A stretch of DNA of 64,000 bases from Inonotus obliquus (GCA_032164295.1 JAJHTX010000003.1:62001-126000); one strand, 5' to 3'. Positions 23,349-36,200 are shown, numbered from the stretch's first letter. Numbers and translations are program-made. The notes: generated by a model not told the origin, from the letters alone.

Positions 23349-25056
23349 ATGTCTAATAACTTATCGATTCTTTCCGAGGAGCACGGCGAGCCGGTATGCT
23401 GGAACTGGGATACCTCAAGGGCAAGTTCATATTCTCTTTCTTTGAAGCAATCTGACAAGAGTATCCCCCAGATAATCCAGTACATTCAAAATAATCAAGA
23501 ACAAGCATATTATAGATACACTTCGGAGGACCCAGCCGATGCAACAAGAACTGATAGCTTCACTCGGCTCCTGAATGGAGTCCTTCTACGATGCCTGTAC
23601 GTTATATTATAGTTCTAAATGCACTTCCTTCCTTCATACTCCATTAGTCAAAAGATGTCAGTTTATTCGTACAAGGGCAATGGACGCAGACAGGTCGAAA
23701 CTTGCCTAGTATCATTTCACCTTCGGAAGCATGAGGTGCCAATTGCCGATGTCTATTCTGCCCTCGGTAAGTGTGCTGTACTTTTCGTGAAAATCCTAGA
23801 CGTCCATATCATTTTTCTCAGGATGGTTTATATCCTATTCGGAAGATCCAGCTGGTATTGTATCCGATAATGCTCCGATATTTGTGTTGTACACTCAACT
23901 TTGCTATAACATAGCAGAGGAGATCAGAACTCGAACTGTTACTGTTGGGACAACCCGCGATCATACAAATTGCTTTCATCCGGCAAAAACACATGTGTTT
24001 TGGGTCGGAAGGTTCCCCATTATCACTGCCCATCTTTCAGATGATGAACGAAGGCCTAGCATAGGAGACATGAGCACTCAGATGTCACTCTCTGCATCGC
24101 CTCCACGGGCCAATGCGCAACATGCCCCACGGTCAAACCCAAAGAATATACTGAAGGCTGCCCGCGAGAGAATGATTAGTGGAATTACGGGTCCTCTAGT
24201 GGTAGATAAAATGAAGGAACTCAACACAGGATTCGTTGGCAATTGTGCAGAGACGCTGAACTATGCAAGGTAAGTATGCAAGATAGTTCGAATCACTGCG
24301 ATTATAAAAGCTGACAAAATTCAATCTCACAATTCTGTCAGCTTTGCCAATCAGAGCACAGCTTCAGCTACAGTTGGATTCGGATTCTCCCTTACTACCT
24401 GTCACGTCAGGGGGAAATTTACATCATACCATGAAATAATCAAGAGGGCATACTCTCCACCTTGCGAGTCTTGCCGCGAATTGTTTACACATGGCCGTGT
24501 TACTCAACAAGATTTTGCATCCGGGAGAATTCTTGGTAATCTTCCAGATGACACAATTCTTCAGCAGAATTGGGTTGAGAAGGTATCGCTCATTTTGCTA
24601 CTCTGTTCAAACTTGAGACTGATCAAGACCTCGTCATAGAATAGCACCCCGATATGTAAACATTGTCACAGTCCCATTACAGATCGAATGAATACGACGG
24701 AGGTAAGCCTCTATTGCCTTTACTTAAATGGCTATTTTATCCAACATGTTATGCAGTATTGTTCATCTAATTGTCGCAATGATTACATCGCTTTCCGCGG
24801 ACGAACCCAGAACAGATATCCGCCGACACCACACATTACCAGCTGGACTGCGCAGAACTTCCCCGGCCCTTCTACATCCATCCAGGGTTACATACCGGCG
24901 ACAGCCGGTTATCCTCCTTCAGCTCCTCAAGATTATACGCCTGTGACATCTCAATGGAGTTTTCATGGTCCGCCAGACGTTCATCCAATACCGAGCTGGA
25001 AGAATGCTCATCCAGATAGGGTTCCGGGACATCGCGATTTTCACCCACCGTACTAA
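23349..25056 (+). CDS. Putative CDA-fold (deaminase-like) protein 1
   Basis: Exons 23349-23420, 23472-23596, 23648-23766, 23822-24269, 24342-24582, 24640-24702, 24757-25056 give about 455 aa in one frame. The protein carries the two zinc/catalytic signatures of the cytidine-deaminase superfamily in the right order: C-A-E at about 247-249 (GNCAETLNYAR) and P-C-x2-C at about 295-299 (PPCESCRELFTHGRVTQQD), 47 residues apart. A helical N-terminal half (WNWDTS, HPAKTHVFWVGRF) precedes it. After the core come a C-x2-C / C-x3-C zinc-finger-like pair (PICKHCHSP, YCSSNC) and a Pro/Tyr-rich tail. Basidiomycetes are known to have expanded OTT_1508-like deaminases, and this may belong there. The substrate is unknown. 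Intron 1 (23421-23471) has a GC donor where the paralog has GT, but reading through it is also in frame. There is no signal peptide. The paralog is at 44962-46698. Confidence 0.62.
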
Positions 25057-25639
25057 ATAGCAACAACAGTCGGGAACACCTCACTATGGGCCTTGTATTT
25101 CATGTAATGTTATGACTTATATAATGCTATTCAACGGCTACAGGATACTAGTAACGATGTTGAGGGATCTAAGGGTGCCTTGAGCGACAACCATTGTATT
25201 CACGCACTGTTAACCTAGCAGAAAAAGTCAGAATGACCAATGCGTCTTAGTACAGGCAACCAAAGAGATGGACGGACTCTTGTGCAATGTTAGTGTAAAA
25301 GACTCTCTTTGCATAAGATAGGCATGAATTTGCCGAGCCTAGAGTCAGTTCAGTGCACCAGTCGCAAACCTTTCGAATTTCGTCCAATCATCCATTCAAA
25401 TCGCAAATGAAAAGTGCCAACCTTCGGCTATCTCCACTCGAAACGCGCCTGTGAGATCGATGCTTGAGGAAGTAGGTTTTACAAGTCGCGGTCCCTGAGA
25501 GTATGATCATGCAGTGGAAGGTCCAGTTCAGCTATTCCTGAGCTCGACTGCCGGGCCGATCATGAAGCGATCCATAATGTAAGGGTGGATCCTGCGTTGT
25601 TAAGGTGAATAAATGTCGTGTCCGTTGCTTAGAATCTAC
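25057..25639. other. Convergent intergenic region
   Basis: Between the 3' ends of deaminase-like gene 1 and FB3. No gene or repeat recognised; presumably holds the 3' UTRs and polyadenylation sites of both. Confidence 0.4.
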
Positions 25640-27943
25640 TCACTTCGTATTGAAAGCACCGCCTACAAAACTATCCCAGTCATTGTTCGACCATGCTTCC
25701 ATTTCAGTTGCGCTGATATGATGCTTCCCAATACTATTCAAGTATCTACGAACTGTACGATATGATCTAGCTGCGGTGTCTCGCTGCGTGAGACTCGTCG
25801 GACGTGTTCGTGAGTCTAAATTTGTTCGCGTTTCGATGTCCCAAAGTGACGGAACTATGGACATCGGGTTATCCAGAAATTGGTCGTACGAGAGCGGAAG
25901 TACGCCAAGAAGACCTTCTTCGTGCTCCTCGAAGGCTTCAACATCGGGCTCATCGTCCCTCATCATCATACAATAGAACATACTATTGCCAATTCGAAAT
26001 ACCACTTCGCAATGGCTGGCTACGCGATATAAAACGGGTATGATTTCTCCAAGGGCTTGAATTCGGCTACGAATAGTTGTTGAGACCGTTGGATCTGTGA
26101 AGCCGTCATCCAAGGGACCCCAACGTGAAGTGGGCAAGATCCAGTCCCAAAGATACTGCGACTTGGACCAGTCATTTGTCCAATCATGGACCGAGATGAC
26201 ACCGAGCCTTGGATCATCCCATTCTGAGACAACACGCATGATGAAATCTTGAAAAGGAGATCGTAAATTTTGTATTTCTTGCGAAGCGAGTAAAACAATG
26301 GAAGATACAGGGAGATCGGCACCTGAAAGTATTGCTGAGGATGAAAAGGAGGAGAGAAGACTGTTATACACACTTCCGAAGTCCTATCAGGTCCTTTACC
26401 ATGGTTTCCGATTCTGTTCAGATCACCCCGCACGCTCTTCCTAGTGATGACGGGTTGTGGTAGCACCGAAGCGAGTCTCGCATCACCAATAGTCGTCCCA
26501 AGCAACAATAATCCGTTCTCATCATCGAAATCGACTGCCGATAAGAGCCGCACGAGGGGAAGCCCACTCCTGGACATCGGAACATAATTTCCGACCAGCA
26601 GGGGATCCTCTGCAGTAGAGATAGGGCAAAGAGAGGCAAAAAGAAGGGCTTTGGGCCACCAAGCGCGAATCGAGCGGGACGGCACACAGAAAACCATTCT
26701 TCCGGATGACCCCACTTGAAAGGGATGAAGTGTTCGAAAATTCGGCGGTTGTCTCATACAGGACTCTTGAACACGGCAGGATCCGGGGTCTAGGGATCCG
26801 GCGGATTCGAATGTTACAGATGCTTGACTCAGTCGTGAAAATTTATCCTGTAAAATCACTCGAATAACCATCGCGCCTCCTTCCGGATAGGTTTCTGTCG
26901 GAATGCCGTCCAAAAACTCGCCATGGATAATCGGAGTTTCCAAGGGCAGCGAAACCACATGATTCGCGCAAGTATCGCCAATCGCGCCTTCATCCAGAAA
27001 AACTTGGATTGTTGTATGATGCAATGTAAATATGAGTCCATCTCTCATTGTTCATGCTTTGCAGGCTTCCTAATGCAGAATATTAGGGTTGAGAAGAACT
27101 CGTAACACCTTCGTTGACTTACGATGGGGTAGGGACTGAACTTCGGCTGAGTCGCATCGTTCGGAACGCGTAGACAAAGTAAATATCCTGTGACCCAGTT
27201 TGCGAGGTATGGATAGGTGTCGTCTCCGTTGCGAACGACGAATCCTACGACATCTCCCCTGAAGAACTGCATGTGCGATGCATTGGGTATCTGAGCAAGT
27301 TCCGAGAACGTAAGGACGTCTATAAAGCATCTCATCAGCTATCAAGTGATGATATGGAAATGGAAACGTACGTTGATCCTACATTAACAGCACATCTGAC
27401 CGCTCCAGTAGAGCAATCGACTTTCCCGTCCATAACAGGAGCATCCACATATACCTTCGCCGCGAAACGAACCATTCCGTCTGGGGCGACTTCCCACAAC
27501 GACAGCTCGCTCTCGTCGTCGTTCGCCGCTGCAACAAGGCACCAACGCCCGAGTACAAGCTTCATCCATGCAAGATGTCTAGGTATGTCGACACTGCGAA
27601 CGTTCAAACTCGTGATTGGTGTAGTGAAAGCGCGATCCAGTACAGTAGGATAGCCTGTTTCACTCAGGACTCGATATCCTCCGCCTTCACAATTTCCACG
27701 TCGCGCACATTAGCCGGTGAGCATAGCGAGAGAGCCTTGACAAATGTGTTGAATATGTGTACCCAAAGGTGCTTGCTTTCAGAAATCGCACATGCTAATG
27801 TGGAACAGGTCTATTTAATGAGTCAAACTGTGTTGGACGAACACTATATCTTGGCTTACCTGACGTATGCGGTTTATGTCGTATAAGTCGAGCTTTTCCC
27901 AGATTATGTCCTGTACTTCTGGCGGAAGAGACAGCAGATTCAT
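25640..27943 (-). pseudogene. F-box-like family copy FB3, disabled
   Basis: The 84-nt exon 1 (27860-27943) is intact: MNLLSLPPEVQDIIWEKLDL, a clear F-box start. Exon 2 then has TGA at 27664-27666 where paralogs read the Trp of DIESWVKHA, a two-base insertion shortly after, and three residues missing (RHLAW instead of RNLRVTW). Exon 3 lost about 50 bp after RRPYVL and is out of frame until ELAQIPNASHMQFF. Exon 4 is long and well kept (LIFTLHHTTIQVF, LLSAVDFDDENGLLLLGTTI). A missing base near 26256 shifts exon 5 (KIYDLLFKISSC instead of ..LPFQDFIMRV), after which the C-terminal module (SQYLWDWILPTSRWGPLDD, SRIQALGEIIPVLY) is open to the stop at 25640. The good preservation between lesions suggests recent inactivation. 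Confidence 0.82.
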
Positions 27944-28289
27944 CCTGGTTGGACGCTAAACAGAGTGGCCAAAAAGGGAGAGAAATCTGATGACGTAACA
28001 ATTTTCAGATGACTAAAATTCCAATTCGAGTTGCTACACTCTACTTCGATTTTCGATTCCCAACACGTTATGAGCTGGCACCAAGAAGGACCCGCTGCTC
28101 TGTAAGAACACGCAGGCGAATCAGGTAGGCCATATTCTCAACATCTGTGAGATACGAGCTCAAAGTCGATATCGAGTAGCATCCAAACACAATTGACGCA
28201 CGATGGCAAGCACGTCAAAGGTAGCAAGGAGTTGGAAATCGCACATCTTTTCTCAACTGAAGACTTGAGGAATGATCTCCGTAATCGCT

Positions 28290-28712
28290 GCGCACCGGTG
28301 CTTGACTTTCAGTGAGGAGACCAGTCGCTCGGGATCCATGGACATGTTTGCCCTCGCAATATGTTCACGACCGTCCGACGATGAAGCGTTGGATGTCATG
28401 GGACAGCTCTTTGAGGTATGTTCGTCCTAAACAATCTTCTCATCCGCTTATCAACAGCAGTTGCGTCAGAATCCGAGAGATCGCCCGTCAGCGAAAGAAG
28501 CGCTTCTCATGTTCAAGGAGAGACACCACCTACAGTGGGAACTAGTGCATTATAACGAGGCGATGTTTGAAAGATTCTCTGGGCTGCCGAATCGTTGTCT
28601 CATGGAGAACTGGTTACGACTCCATAAGTGGTATGCAGCGGTGAATACCTGTCTAGATGACATACCTTATAGTTCTGTAATGGGGAACTTATACAGATTG
28701 TCTCTTGTCTAA
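28290..28712 (+). pseudogene. Protein-kinase C-lobe fragment
   Basis: Two blocks flank a plausible intron (donor GTATGT at about 28416, acceptor CAG near 28459): SLGSMDMFALAICSRPSDDE..LFE and QLRQNPRDRPSAKEALLMFK, the latter matching kinase subdomain XI (RPSA..aL). A stop lies just upstream (in front of GDQSLGS). No catalytic loop, DFG or N-lobe precedes it, so it is either a relic or the end of a gene whose 5' exons are unrecognisable. It lies in the same orientation as the kinase at about 30.2-31.4 kb. Confidence 0.45.
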
Positions 28713-30150
28713 TACCTTTATTCCTATATCGATTATCCAAGACGTCCAATGCGATAGAACTGACTGTATGATACCACAATTATATCGGTTTCGGGCCTTA
28801 CAAACCACCTTCCCTTGATGTTTTCATCCTCGATAAGGTTTTCTTCAGACACTGATTCAGTGTCGTTGTGTTAACTAAATTACTTACTCTACTAGTAGCT
28901 TTGCGGCCATAGTTCACATCTCCAACTATATGAGAACTTGAGCTTTATCAATCCGCTTGGCGAGCTAACAACAAAGCAAGAATATTCCTCATCGTGGACT
29001 CGGAGAATGCATATGCTGGGTCAATTTTCAAACGCACCGACACACACCGAAACTCAATAATGCACAGCACATCCTGTAGGTTTCCATCCATGGAGAGGAT
29101 CATCAGGAGGACTAACTTGCCAGTTCGCCACTCCATACTCTTAAGCACGTTGAGATTTTATCTCAAGAGCCTTACATAAGTCAGACAAATTAATGTAGGC
29201 GCTTGACCAATCCCAGGATGAAGGTATCCAAGAGATTATGCTGACACTACGCTCGACATAGCATTAATGGGGTTATGGCTCTGCAAGATCACTGGCTTAT
29301 CAACACGGTTATGCATGTGACGATGACCCGACTCTGTAATGCCATAATCGATGCGACTTGGGTAGGGGGATGAGCGACTCAGAATCTACTAGAATACAGG
29401 CACTTGTCCACATCGCGGCGCGCAGCTCTCAAATTGTCCCTGTACCACCTCTCGGTTGGATCAGGAACTCATACTTTATCTCTTACACCGAGCAAACTAC
29501 AATGGTGAGTACCCTTCGCATTCGGTGTCTCGAGACTCTCGCTTATGTAGGGTCCTATCTTTTTCTCTTCAGAAGCTAAGGGTAGTCAAGTTCGTTTTAC
29601 AATCTCAGAAGTACAATAATCTGCAGTCTAACGACTTGCAGTTGTCCGATTCTTTCATATTTAATAGCCGAATTTGCTATAAGCCAGCATGACTTTCCAA
29701 TCGTATTATCGTCCCTTGTCTTGCCACGACAACCCAGGTCCCATCAACAAGCAATTAATCAGTCAAATGGAAAATGGCGGCCAATGGTGAATGAATTAGA
29801 AGTGCTTTATCGGTGGCATAGTTCGCCGCCGAAGAGCCCAGATCCCCGTGTAAACGTAGATTGCACAAAGGGAAAGCAATGAGGTGAGTCCCCTTGTATT
29901 GTACTGGACAATCGGTACATAACTAGTGTGTGAAAATCAACCACGCAGCTTTAGGAAAAGCTTCCGTCACGGAATCAATTCTGCACAGACCCCGGACACT
30001 CTGCCTGTTGATACTTGTGGGTCCTTGACTGACCGTCACATTCCCCACCGATCCACAACAAAGTCTGCGGTATCATTGATTCATCCGCAATCAACATGTC
30101 CCAAGCACTTGAGACCTCAATTCTTTCTAGTACGTGACTTAGCATGTTAA
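28713..30150. other. Intergenic region, nothing supported
   Basis: About 1.4 kb with only short frames. The 5' exon(s) of the kinase that follows may lie in its last part (29926-30150), but no start could be fixed. Confidence 0.35.
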
Positions 30151-30154
30151 TCAG

Positions 30155-31450
30155 TTGAGCCATCTTCTCATATTGCGGTAGATTTGACGTCTAGCGGGTT
30201 ACCAAAACTCGAACATGCAGAGTTTAGACGGATTGTTTATATCTTCCCGAATAGAGGGAGAGCCCTTTTGACGAGTGGAGAAGCGACCGTCGGTATCTCT
30301 GGAGATAGAGAGAGAAAGGTGAGGATAAGATAATGGCTTCTGGGCTTCGTGACTCATCTGGCGCGTTGAGGTTGTGGTTCTAAAGACGATCAGCAAGAAC
30401 TATTTGGCAAATATCGACGAGAAACGGAAAGAAAAGCTGATTCAGGTATGAAGCTATCCCTTTCTTGAGAATGTACTTCAGCTAACTCACGCGATAGTAC
30501 TTTGAGCGCGAAGCAGGGATATGGAGATATATCGAGTCACATCCTAACATCCTTAAGCTTTACGGATACATGGAAGTACCAGGGCAGATGCTGCCGTCTC
30601 TTGTAAGCCCGTTCTATCCAGCAGGAGATGTGCGCGGGTATGTGGAGTATCCCGATAATAAGCACATATCCGCACAGCAGAGGATTAGACTTGTGAGTAT
30701 ATGCTGCAAAATCCTTCGTTCGTCTTTAGATTCTCAATTGAGACTCTACACGATGCTTTCAGACCCGAGATATTGCGTGCGGGCTTGAATTCTGTGAGTA
30801 TGCTTGAAACGTCAGCTTTTGTTACCTATTCGTCTGATTAGTTTTCTTCATGGTAGTGCATAGCCTATCACCGGTGATTGTGCACAGGGACGTCAGAGGA
30901 GTGAGTTATTTTCTTGTATTAGGCCCGGGAGAATACAACGTTCTAACACATTGCTAAGACGAATGTCCTCGTGAACGATGTTGGTGACATAACCGCTGTA
31001 CTTATCGATTTCGGATCTGCAAAGCTGTCTGATCCAAGGCTCTTCCCTGTCTTCAACTCGACACAAATCAGCAACGATGCCTGGTCTCCGCCGGAATATA
31101 TCCTAAAGCCTGACGAATATCCAAGCCCCACCACTTACGGCGATATCTGGTCATTAGCTTGTACGTGCTATGAGGTAAATCGTCACTCAGTCTAAACAGC
31201 AAACGAAGTGTCTCATACTAGATCTTTAACCGCGCAGATCTTTACGGCCAGAGACCCTTATCCTAGGAAAGTCGATATAGTGGACGCACACAGCCATGGG
31301 CAGATACCCATAAGGCCTCCGAAGGAGCTCGTTGATATTAGTGACGCTTTGTGGGCATTCTTGGAGCGATGTTGGAGTCCGGTTCCTGATATGAGGCCAT
31401 CGGCGAGGAATTCTGTACTCGAACTTGACATGTTATCGTCCATTTCATAG
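30155..31450 (+). CDS. Protein kinase A (TKL/fungal type), 5' end unresolved
   Basis: A catalytic kinase spread over seven or so exons. Recognisable in order: glycine-loop region GEATVGISGDRERK; beta-3 lysine in VVVLKTI; alpha-C glutamate in YFEREAGIWRYIES; HPNILKLYGYMEVPGQ; catalytic loop VHRDVRGTNVLVND; DFG in AVLIDFGSAKLSDP; activation-segment end WSPPEYI; alpha-F DIWSLACTCYE; and subdomain XI LERCWSPVPDMRPSARNSV. All key catalytic residues are present, so it is probably active. The frame upstream of about 30155 contains a stop, and TTAATCAG there could be an acceptor, so the true start lies further 5'. There is no domain besides the kinase in the visible part. Confidence 0.72.
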
Positions 31451-31624
31451 TATCGCAAATTATATACATAGGAGATCAATACTGGATTATAAGAGTAATA
31501 CTGATACATGCGTTGCATTAATCCAGTCCTGCAATAGGCGGCTCAAGATGATGTTATGAATGAGACACAGTTGTAAAAGTGAGATTGTGAAGGCAATGAG
31601 TAATAGGGTTAGATAGTCTAGTAG

Positions 31625-34497
31625 CTACATCTTATACCTGTGCATCTGGAGCATCAACCCATCAGCTGAGGGTCGATGTTTCGGCTTTGGGTCCCATGTC
31701 TGCTTTAAAAAAAACCAGTGATCCTTTAGGATGTCCATCTCAAGCGCTGGGAGAGCGTTGCCACTCTTCTTCTCCTTTCGCACTTGCTGAATCGAGTCAT
31801 AATAGTAGAAGGGCGCCAAATTGTACATGACCTTCACTCCATTTCAGTTGAAAGCCAGGAGACCATCAGACAAAAAATCATACCTCTATAAAGACGCAGC
31901 CGAATGCATATATGTCTCCTTGTATCGTCACCATCCCCTCCTTTCCCGAGCCTTTGACTAATAGTTCCGGTGCTAGGTACAGATCGTTTGTCTGCTGAAG
32001 GGATGTCATGTCGTATCCAACATTGTCTTCAAGTGCATATGAGACACCAAAGTCACTGAGAACGGCATTATAGCGAGTGCCGAGTTGTCCGGAGACAAGC
32101 AGAACATTATGCTGAAGAGAACTGGTGACTTCATGTGCGGATGTGAGAGTGTAATGTGAAAAACGCACCGGTCGAAGATCACCATGGGCCAGCTTATCCT
32201 CGTGCTTATGCACTGTGTGTGTGTGAAGGGGGGGCTGTGAGAAATTAAGCGTCTCAGATTTGTATAAAGACTAACTGAAAGAAATCCCGCTGGCAATTTC
32301 GTAAAGCTAGGTTAAAGTCAGTCATCAGTATAACGAAGGAAATTTAAGTAACTAACATAGCATAACTTCTCGACGTCATTTACAACAGTTCTGCGTTCGG
32401 CCAGATAAGTCGCAAGAGTGTATTTGCAATATGGAGATAAGAGACCCGGAACCTGCCAGGTGGGATCAACACAAAACCCAAGTAATGTGATGAACTTTTC
32501 ATCCCGTAACTTGCTCCAAAGAGACGCCTCGCGTAGGAGACGCTTTAATAATTAGCATCAGCAACCTAAACAAGAGCCACTCATTGATCACGAACATTCT
32601 TTACCCTATCTGGATTATTCGGTCTGAATTTGAGAAATTTGACTGCGAGCTGCGGGCCGCATTGTGTAAACTTGTAAACCTATGAAGCTTACTTAATTTA
32701 CAAGTCAATCTCACCTCTTGATGTCCATGTTCCTCACGGCACTTCAAGACCGCTGCGAACGAGCCATCTCCAATGGGTTCCTCCTTGGTAATGATAATTT
32801 GTTTCTCATGGAGACCGATTTTTTTCAAATCTGGATTTAATGTCATGAAAGGCGATATTGACACCCGCTACTCCACGTACCCTCAGCTATTTCTTCTCGA
32901 AGCGATGTGTACATCTGCTTCTGCCTGACGTCCAGCGATTTTGCTATTTCCTCAGAAGCGGAACATTGACCTGAAGATATGATACTTCTATCGTAATCCT
33001 CGTAATGCTTCATTTCATTACCAGCACCCAGCTGCTCTACGAGATCCTATGCAGGAGGATTAGGGCAGCAGATTCCTCTAGATCAAGTTACACATACATT
33101 TTTCTGGGCACATAAATTCGACGTATAAGCTTCCAGAAAGGAGATGACTTCAAGACCCATCATCTTCCAGTCCTCAATGCGAAGATCGAGAGCCATCGCA
33201 CATGCATAGACGACCCTTAATAATATTGAAACATTTTTTAGTTTATGTCAAAGGGCAACTTGAGAGCACGTACGGCACTACCATCTCATAAAGAGGTAGA
33301 ATGTCATCAGCGTTGTCCTGTCGTATGAATAGCAGTCGGATGAGACTCTGGCCGAGCTCCATCAATTTCGGGATAGTACTGTCAAGTCTATGCTGAGATT
33401 CTCTGTCATCCAGCTCGACCATGGACTGTTGTGTCATGAGTTCTTAAAATTTTCTTATCGATTAAGCTATAACGCACCAACGAACACCAATCATCTCCTT
33501 TCCTATTGACCTTGTCAAGAACGCCAACGAGTCTGAGAGCAAGATTCTTGGCATCCTTCCAAACACTCGTCTCTATCGCTAGTATGAGTGAGTTCTCGAC
33601 TCCAGTAAAGGGTATATTACCATCAGAGACTACAAATGATGTGTCACCAGTCCACCAGTGTATGAGACCACCACGTGTAATACCGATGACGGATAGTAGG
33701 CCCTTGTTACCATCTTCGGCATCAAGTTCTGAGTTTCAGACTATTAGCAGCAGAGTAATTAGATTTCTCTCTTTACCTACGCTTGAAGTCCATGTGCCAT
33801 GTTCGCCTCAAATCACATATCAAATCTGACCTAGTTGACCCACGAAGATGCCTTGACAAATCTGATTCTGGGCAAAAAGCAACTCGAGTTATTGATCCAT
33901 ACTCAGATCGTCTGTGAGTCTTGTTCTGCGATGCATAAGTACCATTTGTCTATTATATCCAACTCTCGGACGCACCAAATAGTTTGTCTTAGTGTGTCCA
34001 ATGCTCTTCAGCATCCTCACCACAGCCTCACGAGAGTCCCTTTTGAATAGTTTAATATAAGTGTCACGGATGCTACTTCTTCCAAGACGAGTATTGAGAT
34101 CCAGCGTCGCAAGCTGCTTTTCAAGCCTATAGTATCACGGTTAATTGACTTTGACGATGCCATGGAGAGTTCTTACTTTTTCCTGTCCTCCGGTGATTCG
34201 ACACAGTTCTCACTTACGTAAACGCCGATTGCACCCTTGCGCACCTCGAGGAGCTCATTGTATGAGCAGACCAGGAGCTTCAGCTGAGCTTATATTAGAG
34301 TATGGGTGAGTTGATTCAACGATGCACTCACAGTGTTCTCCCCGGGCATAGTGACTGAGATCTCCGAATAAATCTTCGGAGAAAAGTGAACGGCGGGAAA
34401 AACCTGAAGAGAGAAGGAAGTCTAGTTTCTGATTCTGTATATGATAGGAACGGGATACTCCTGAGCAGAGTTTGAGAAAGAGATTGTTCAACAACAT
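31625..34497 (-). CDS. Protein kinase B with helical N-terminal region
   Basis: A many-exon gene, start at the ATG at 34497. The N-terminal half is predicted helical: DLFGDLSHYARGEH spliced to SQLKLLVCSYNELLEVRKGA, then LEKQLATLDLNTRLG, DAKNLALRLVGVLDKVNRKG, LDSTIPKLMELGQSLIRLLF and LRIEDWKMMGLEVISFLEAY. The C-terminal kinase has G-loop IGDGSFAAVLKC, Lys in LAVKFLKF, Glu in LLREASLW, catalytic loop HGDLRP spliced to HNVLLV, SDFGVSYAL, YLAPELLVKG and GDIYAFGCVFIEV. The catalytic Lys of HxDLK is Arg, as in some TKL kinases. Long helical N-termini before TKL kinases are reminiscent of adaptor/4HB domains, but I cannot assign a family. Exon edges at 32.3-33.4 kb are approximate. It is divergent to kinase C with only about 140 bp between the starts. 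Confidence 0.7.
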
Positions 34498-34636
34498 CTT
34501 TTATATGCAAGGAATTAGTACAACAAGGACGACAAAAGGCGATGCCTTACAACAAGCTGTTCGGAGACCCCAGGAACCCCTTGGGCCTTGTGTATGTATT
34601 GTGACACGTGCTCCACATCCTCCTCTGACTCCTACC
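34498..34636. promoter_or_regulatory. Compact bidirectional promoter region between kinases B and C
   Basis: The chosen start codons of the two divergent kinases are 139 bp apart (34497 minus, 34637 plus). The interval is too short for two independent promoters, so the genes are probably co-regulated. An upstream in-frame ATG-like start for kinase C exists at about 34505, which would shrink the gap further. No specific factor site recognised. Confidence 0.45.
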
Positions 34637-36024
34637 ATGCTCGTACCAGATGATGAGCGCAAAGATGCAAGCCCGCTACTCAGTCGGGAGATCATCTGGA
34701 GAGAACGATACACCATGCTAGAGTCCCATGGCTATCGGCTGCGTCAGCGGTACAAACCTGACTGGAGACCATCCTGGCTAGATACCAAGAGGGCAGTATT
34801 CCGACATGAAGATTATGATACGCATAATGTACGTGGTGCTGTATATCTTCTTTCGATGCACTGCTAATGATGTCACAACAGAATGCCGTTACCATGGACG
34901 CCGTGAGAATATCAGATGATCGAAAAGTTTTTCTCAAACGGATTCGGACATCCAGCTCAGAGCTCTCAATCCACCGTTTCTTGTCGGATCCTGAGAAACT
35001 GAAGGATTCAAATAATCATACAGCTGCGCTGTTAGACGACTTTGTCGACGATAATGACTCTCGGTATACGTTCATGGTTCTTCCGTTGCTACGTCCATAC
35101 GACCATCCCGAGTTTTACTCCGTAGATGAGGTGGTGGACTTCGTCAAGCAGCTCCTCGAGGTATGTCACGATACATGGCGCATCACTCGTCGTCTGACGG
35201 TGCATAGGGTATCGTATACATGCACAAGCTCAACGTGGCGCATAGGTGATCACTACTTCTAGAGTGTGTCGCGTTTTGCTCATTCTGTCTTCCGCAGAGA
35301 CTGTTCTATCTTGAACATCATGATGGACGCGGAGCCCTTATATCCTAAGGGTTTTCATCCCCCGAATCTGATATCGGATGCTTCCGGGATTCACCGTGCA
35401 CATCCGAGGTGCCGCCGTGACGTGGGCGGGGTACGATATTATTTTATCGACTTCGGAATCTCCTCAAAGTTTGGACCAGATGAATCGACGCAAGTAGTCG
35501 GTGTTGATGGCCAAGATATTGAACTCCCAGAGTTATCGGAAACTGAACCCTACAGTCCATTCCGCGCCGATGTCTTTATTATTGGGAACTTAATTCGAAA
35601 GGAGTTTCTAAAGGTCGGTGGTCACTTCTGTGTGAATATCGCATTGTCAATGGATTTCTAGAGGTACACAAATCTTGGATTTCTAGAGCCTCTCGTAGAG
35701 GAAATGACGGAACGGAACTGGGTCACAAGATGCACTTCCGGATATGCCTTCGAGCTGTTTGGAGCTATTGTTCGCGAGCAGCCATGGTATACTCTGAGAT
35801 GGAGGCTGAAAAGAAGGAATTCGGGAATGGTCACCAACTTCTTCCAAGATGTCGGAACTATTTCACGGGAGTCGGCATTCTTCGCCAAAACTGTCATAGG
35901 TGAGAACTCAGTTACGACTTTCACAACAATCGATCTTAATACAAGGGCACGCAGCATCGAAATCCAGCAAGATGATGCGCTTGAGACTCAACAAAAGCAA
36001 GTGATTTGTATGCCGTTATGGTGA
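34637..36024 (+). CDS. Protein kinase C (Agaricomycete HRDCS-type)
   Basis: Exons 34637-34828, 34882-35160, 35208-35245, 35298-35613, 35662-36024 give about 395 aa. The N-terminal signature REIIWRERYTMLESHGYRLR with YKPDWRPSWL and the loop HRDCSILNIMMD (Asp171) are characteristic of a large kinase family in mushroom-forming fungi. The insert YPKGFHPPN follows, then RYYFIDFGISSKFG (DFG Asp221). Lysine in KVFLKRI and the Asp/Asn of the loop are present, so catalysis is plausible. The activation segment lacks a clear APE, as ELSETEPYSPFRADVF stands there, which is usual for this family. The ATG at 34637 was chosen because it gives the family's normal short N-terminus. Cellular role unknown. Confidence 0.78.
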
Positions 36025-36200
36025 CGGGGGGAACCGAATAATTGGCATAGTCGTTTGACGGAGTCAATTTTGGGAAGTTTGCTTCTTACGTCTTGTATTG
36101 TATTCTCAGGATGAAAATGATAGCTATTGATGGATACATAATCATAACTACCAATTCAGTCGCCGAATAAGAGTGCTATCATTTCTCTCTCTATAGCATT

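Noticed and set aside
24270..24341. tRNA-like B-box (gttcgaatc) at about 24290
   Set aside because: No A-box or foldable cloverleaf at the right distance, and it lies inside an intron of deaminase-like gene 1. No tRNA was found elsewhere in the window either.
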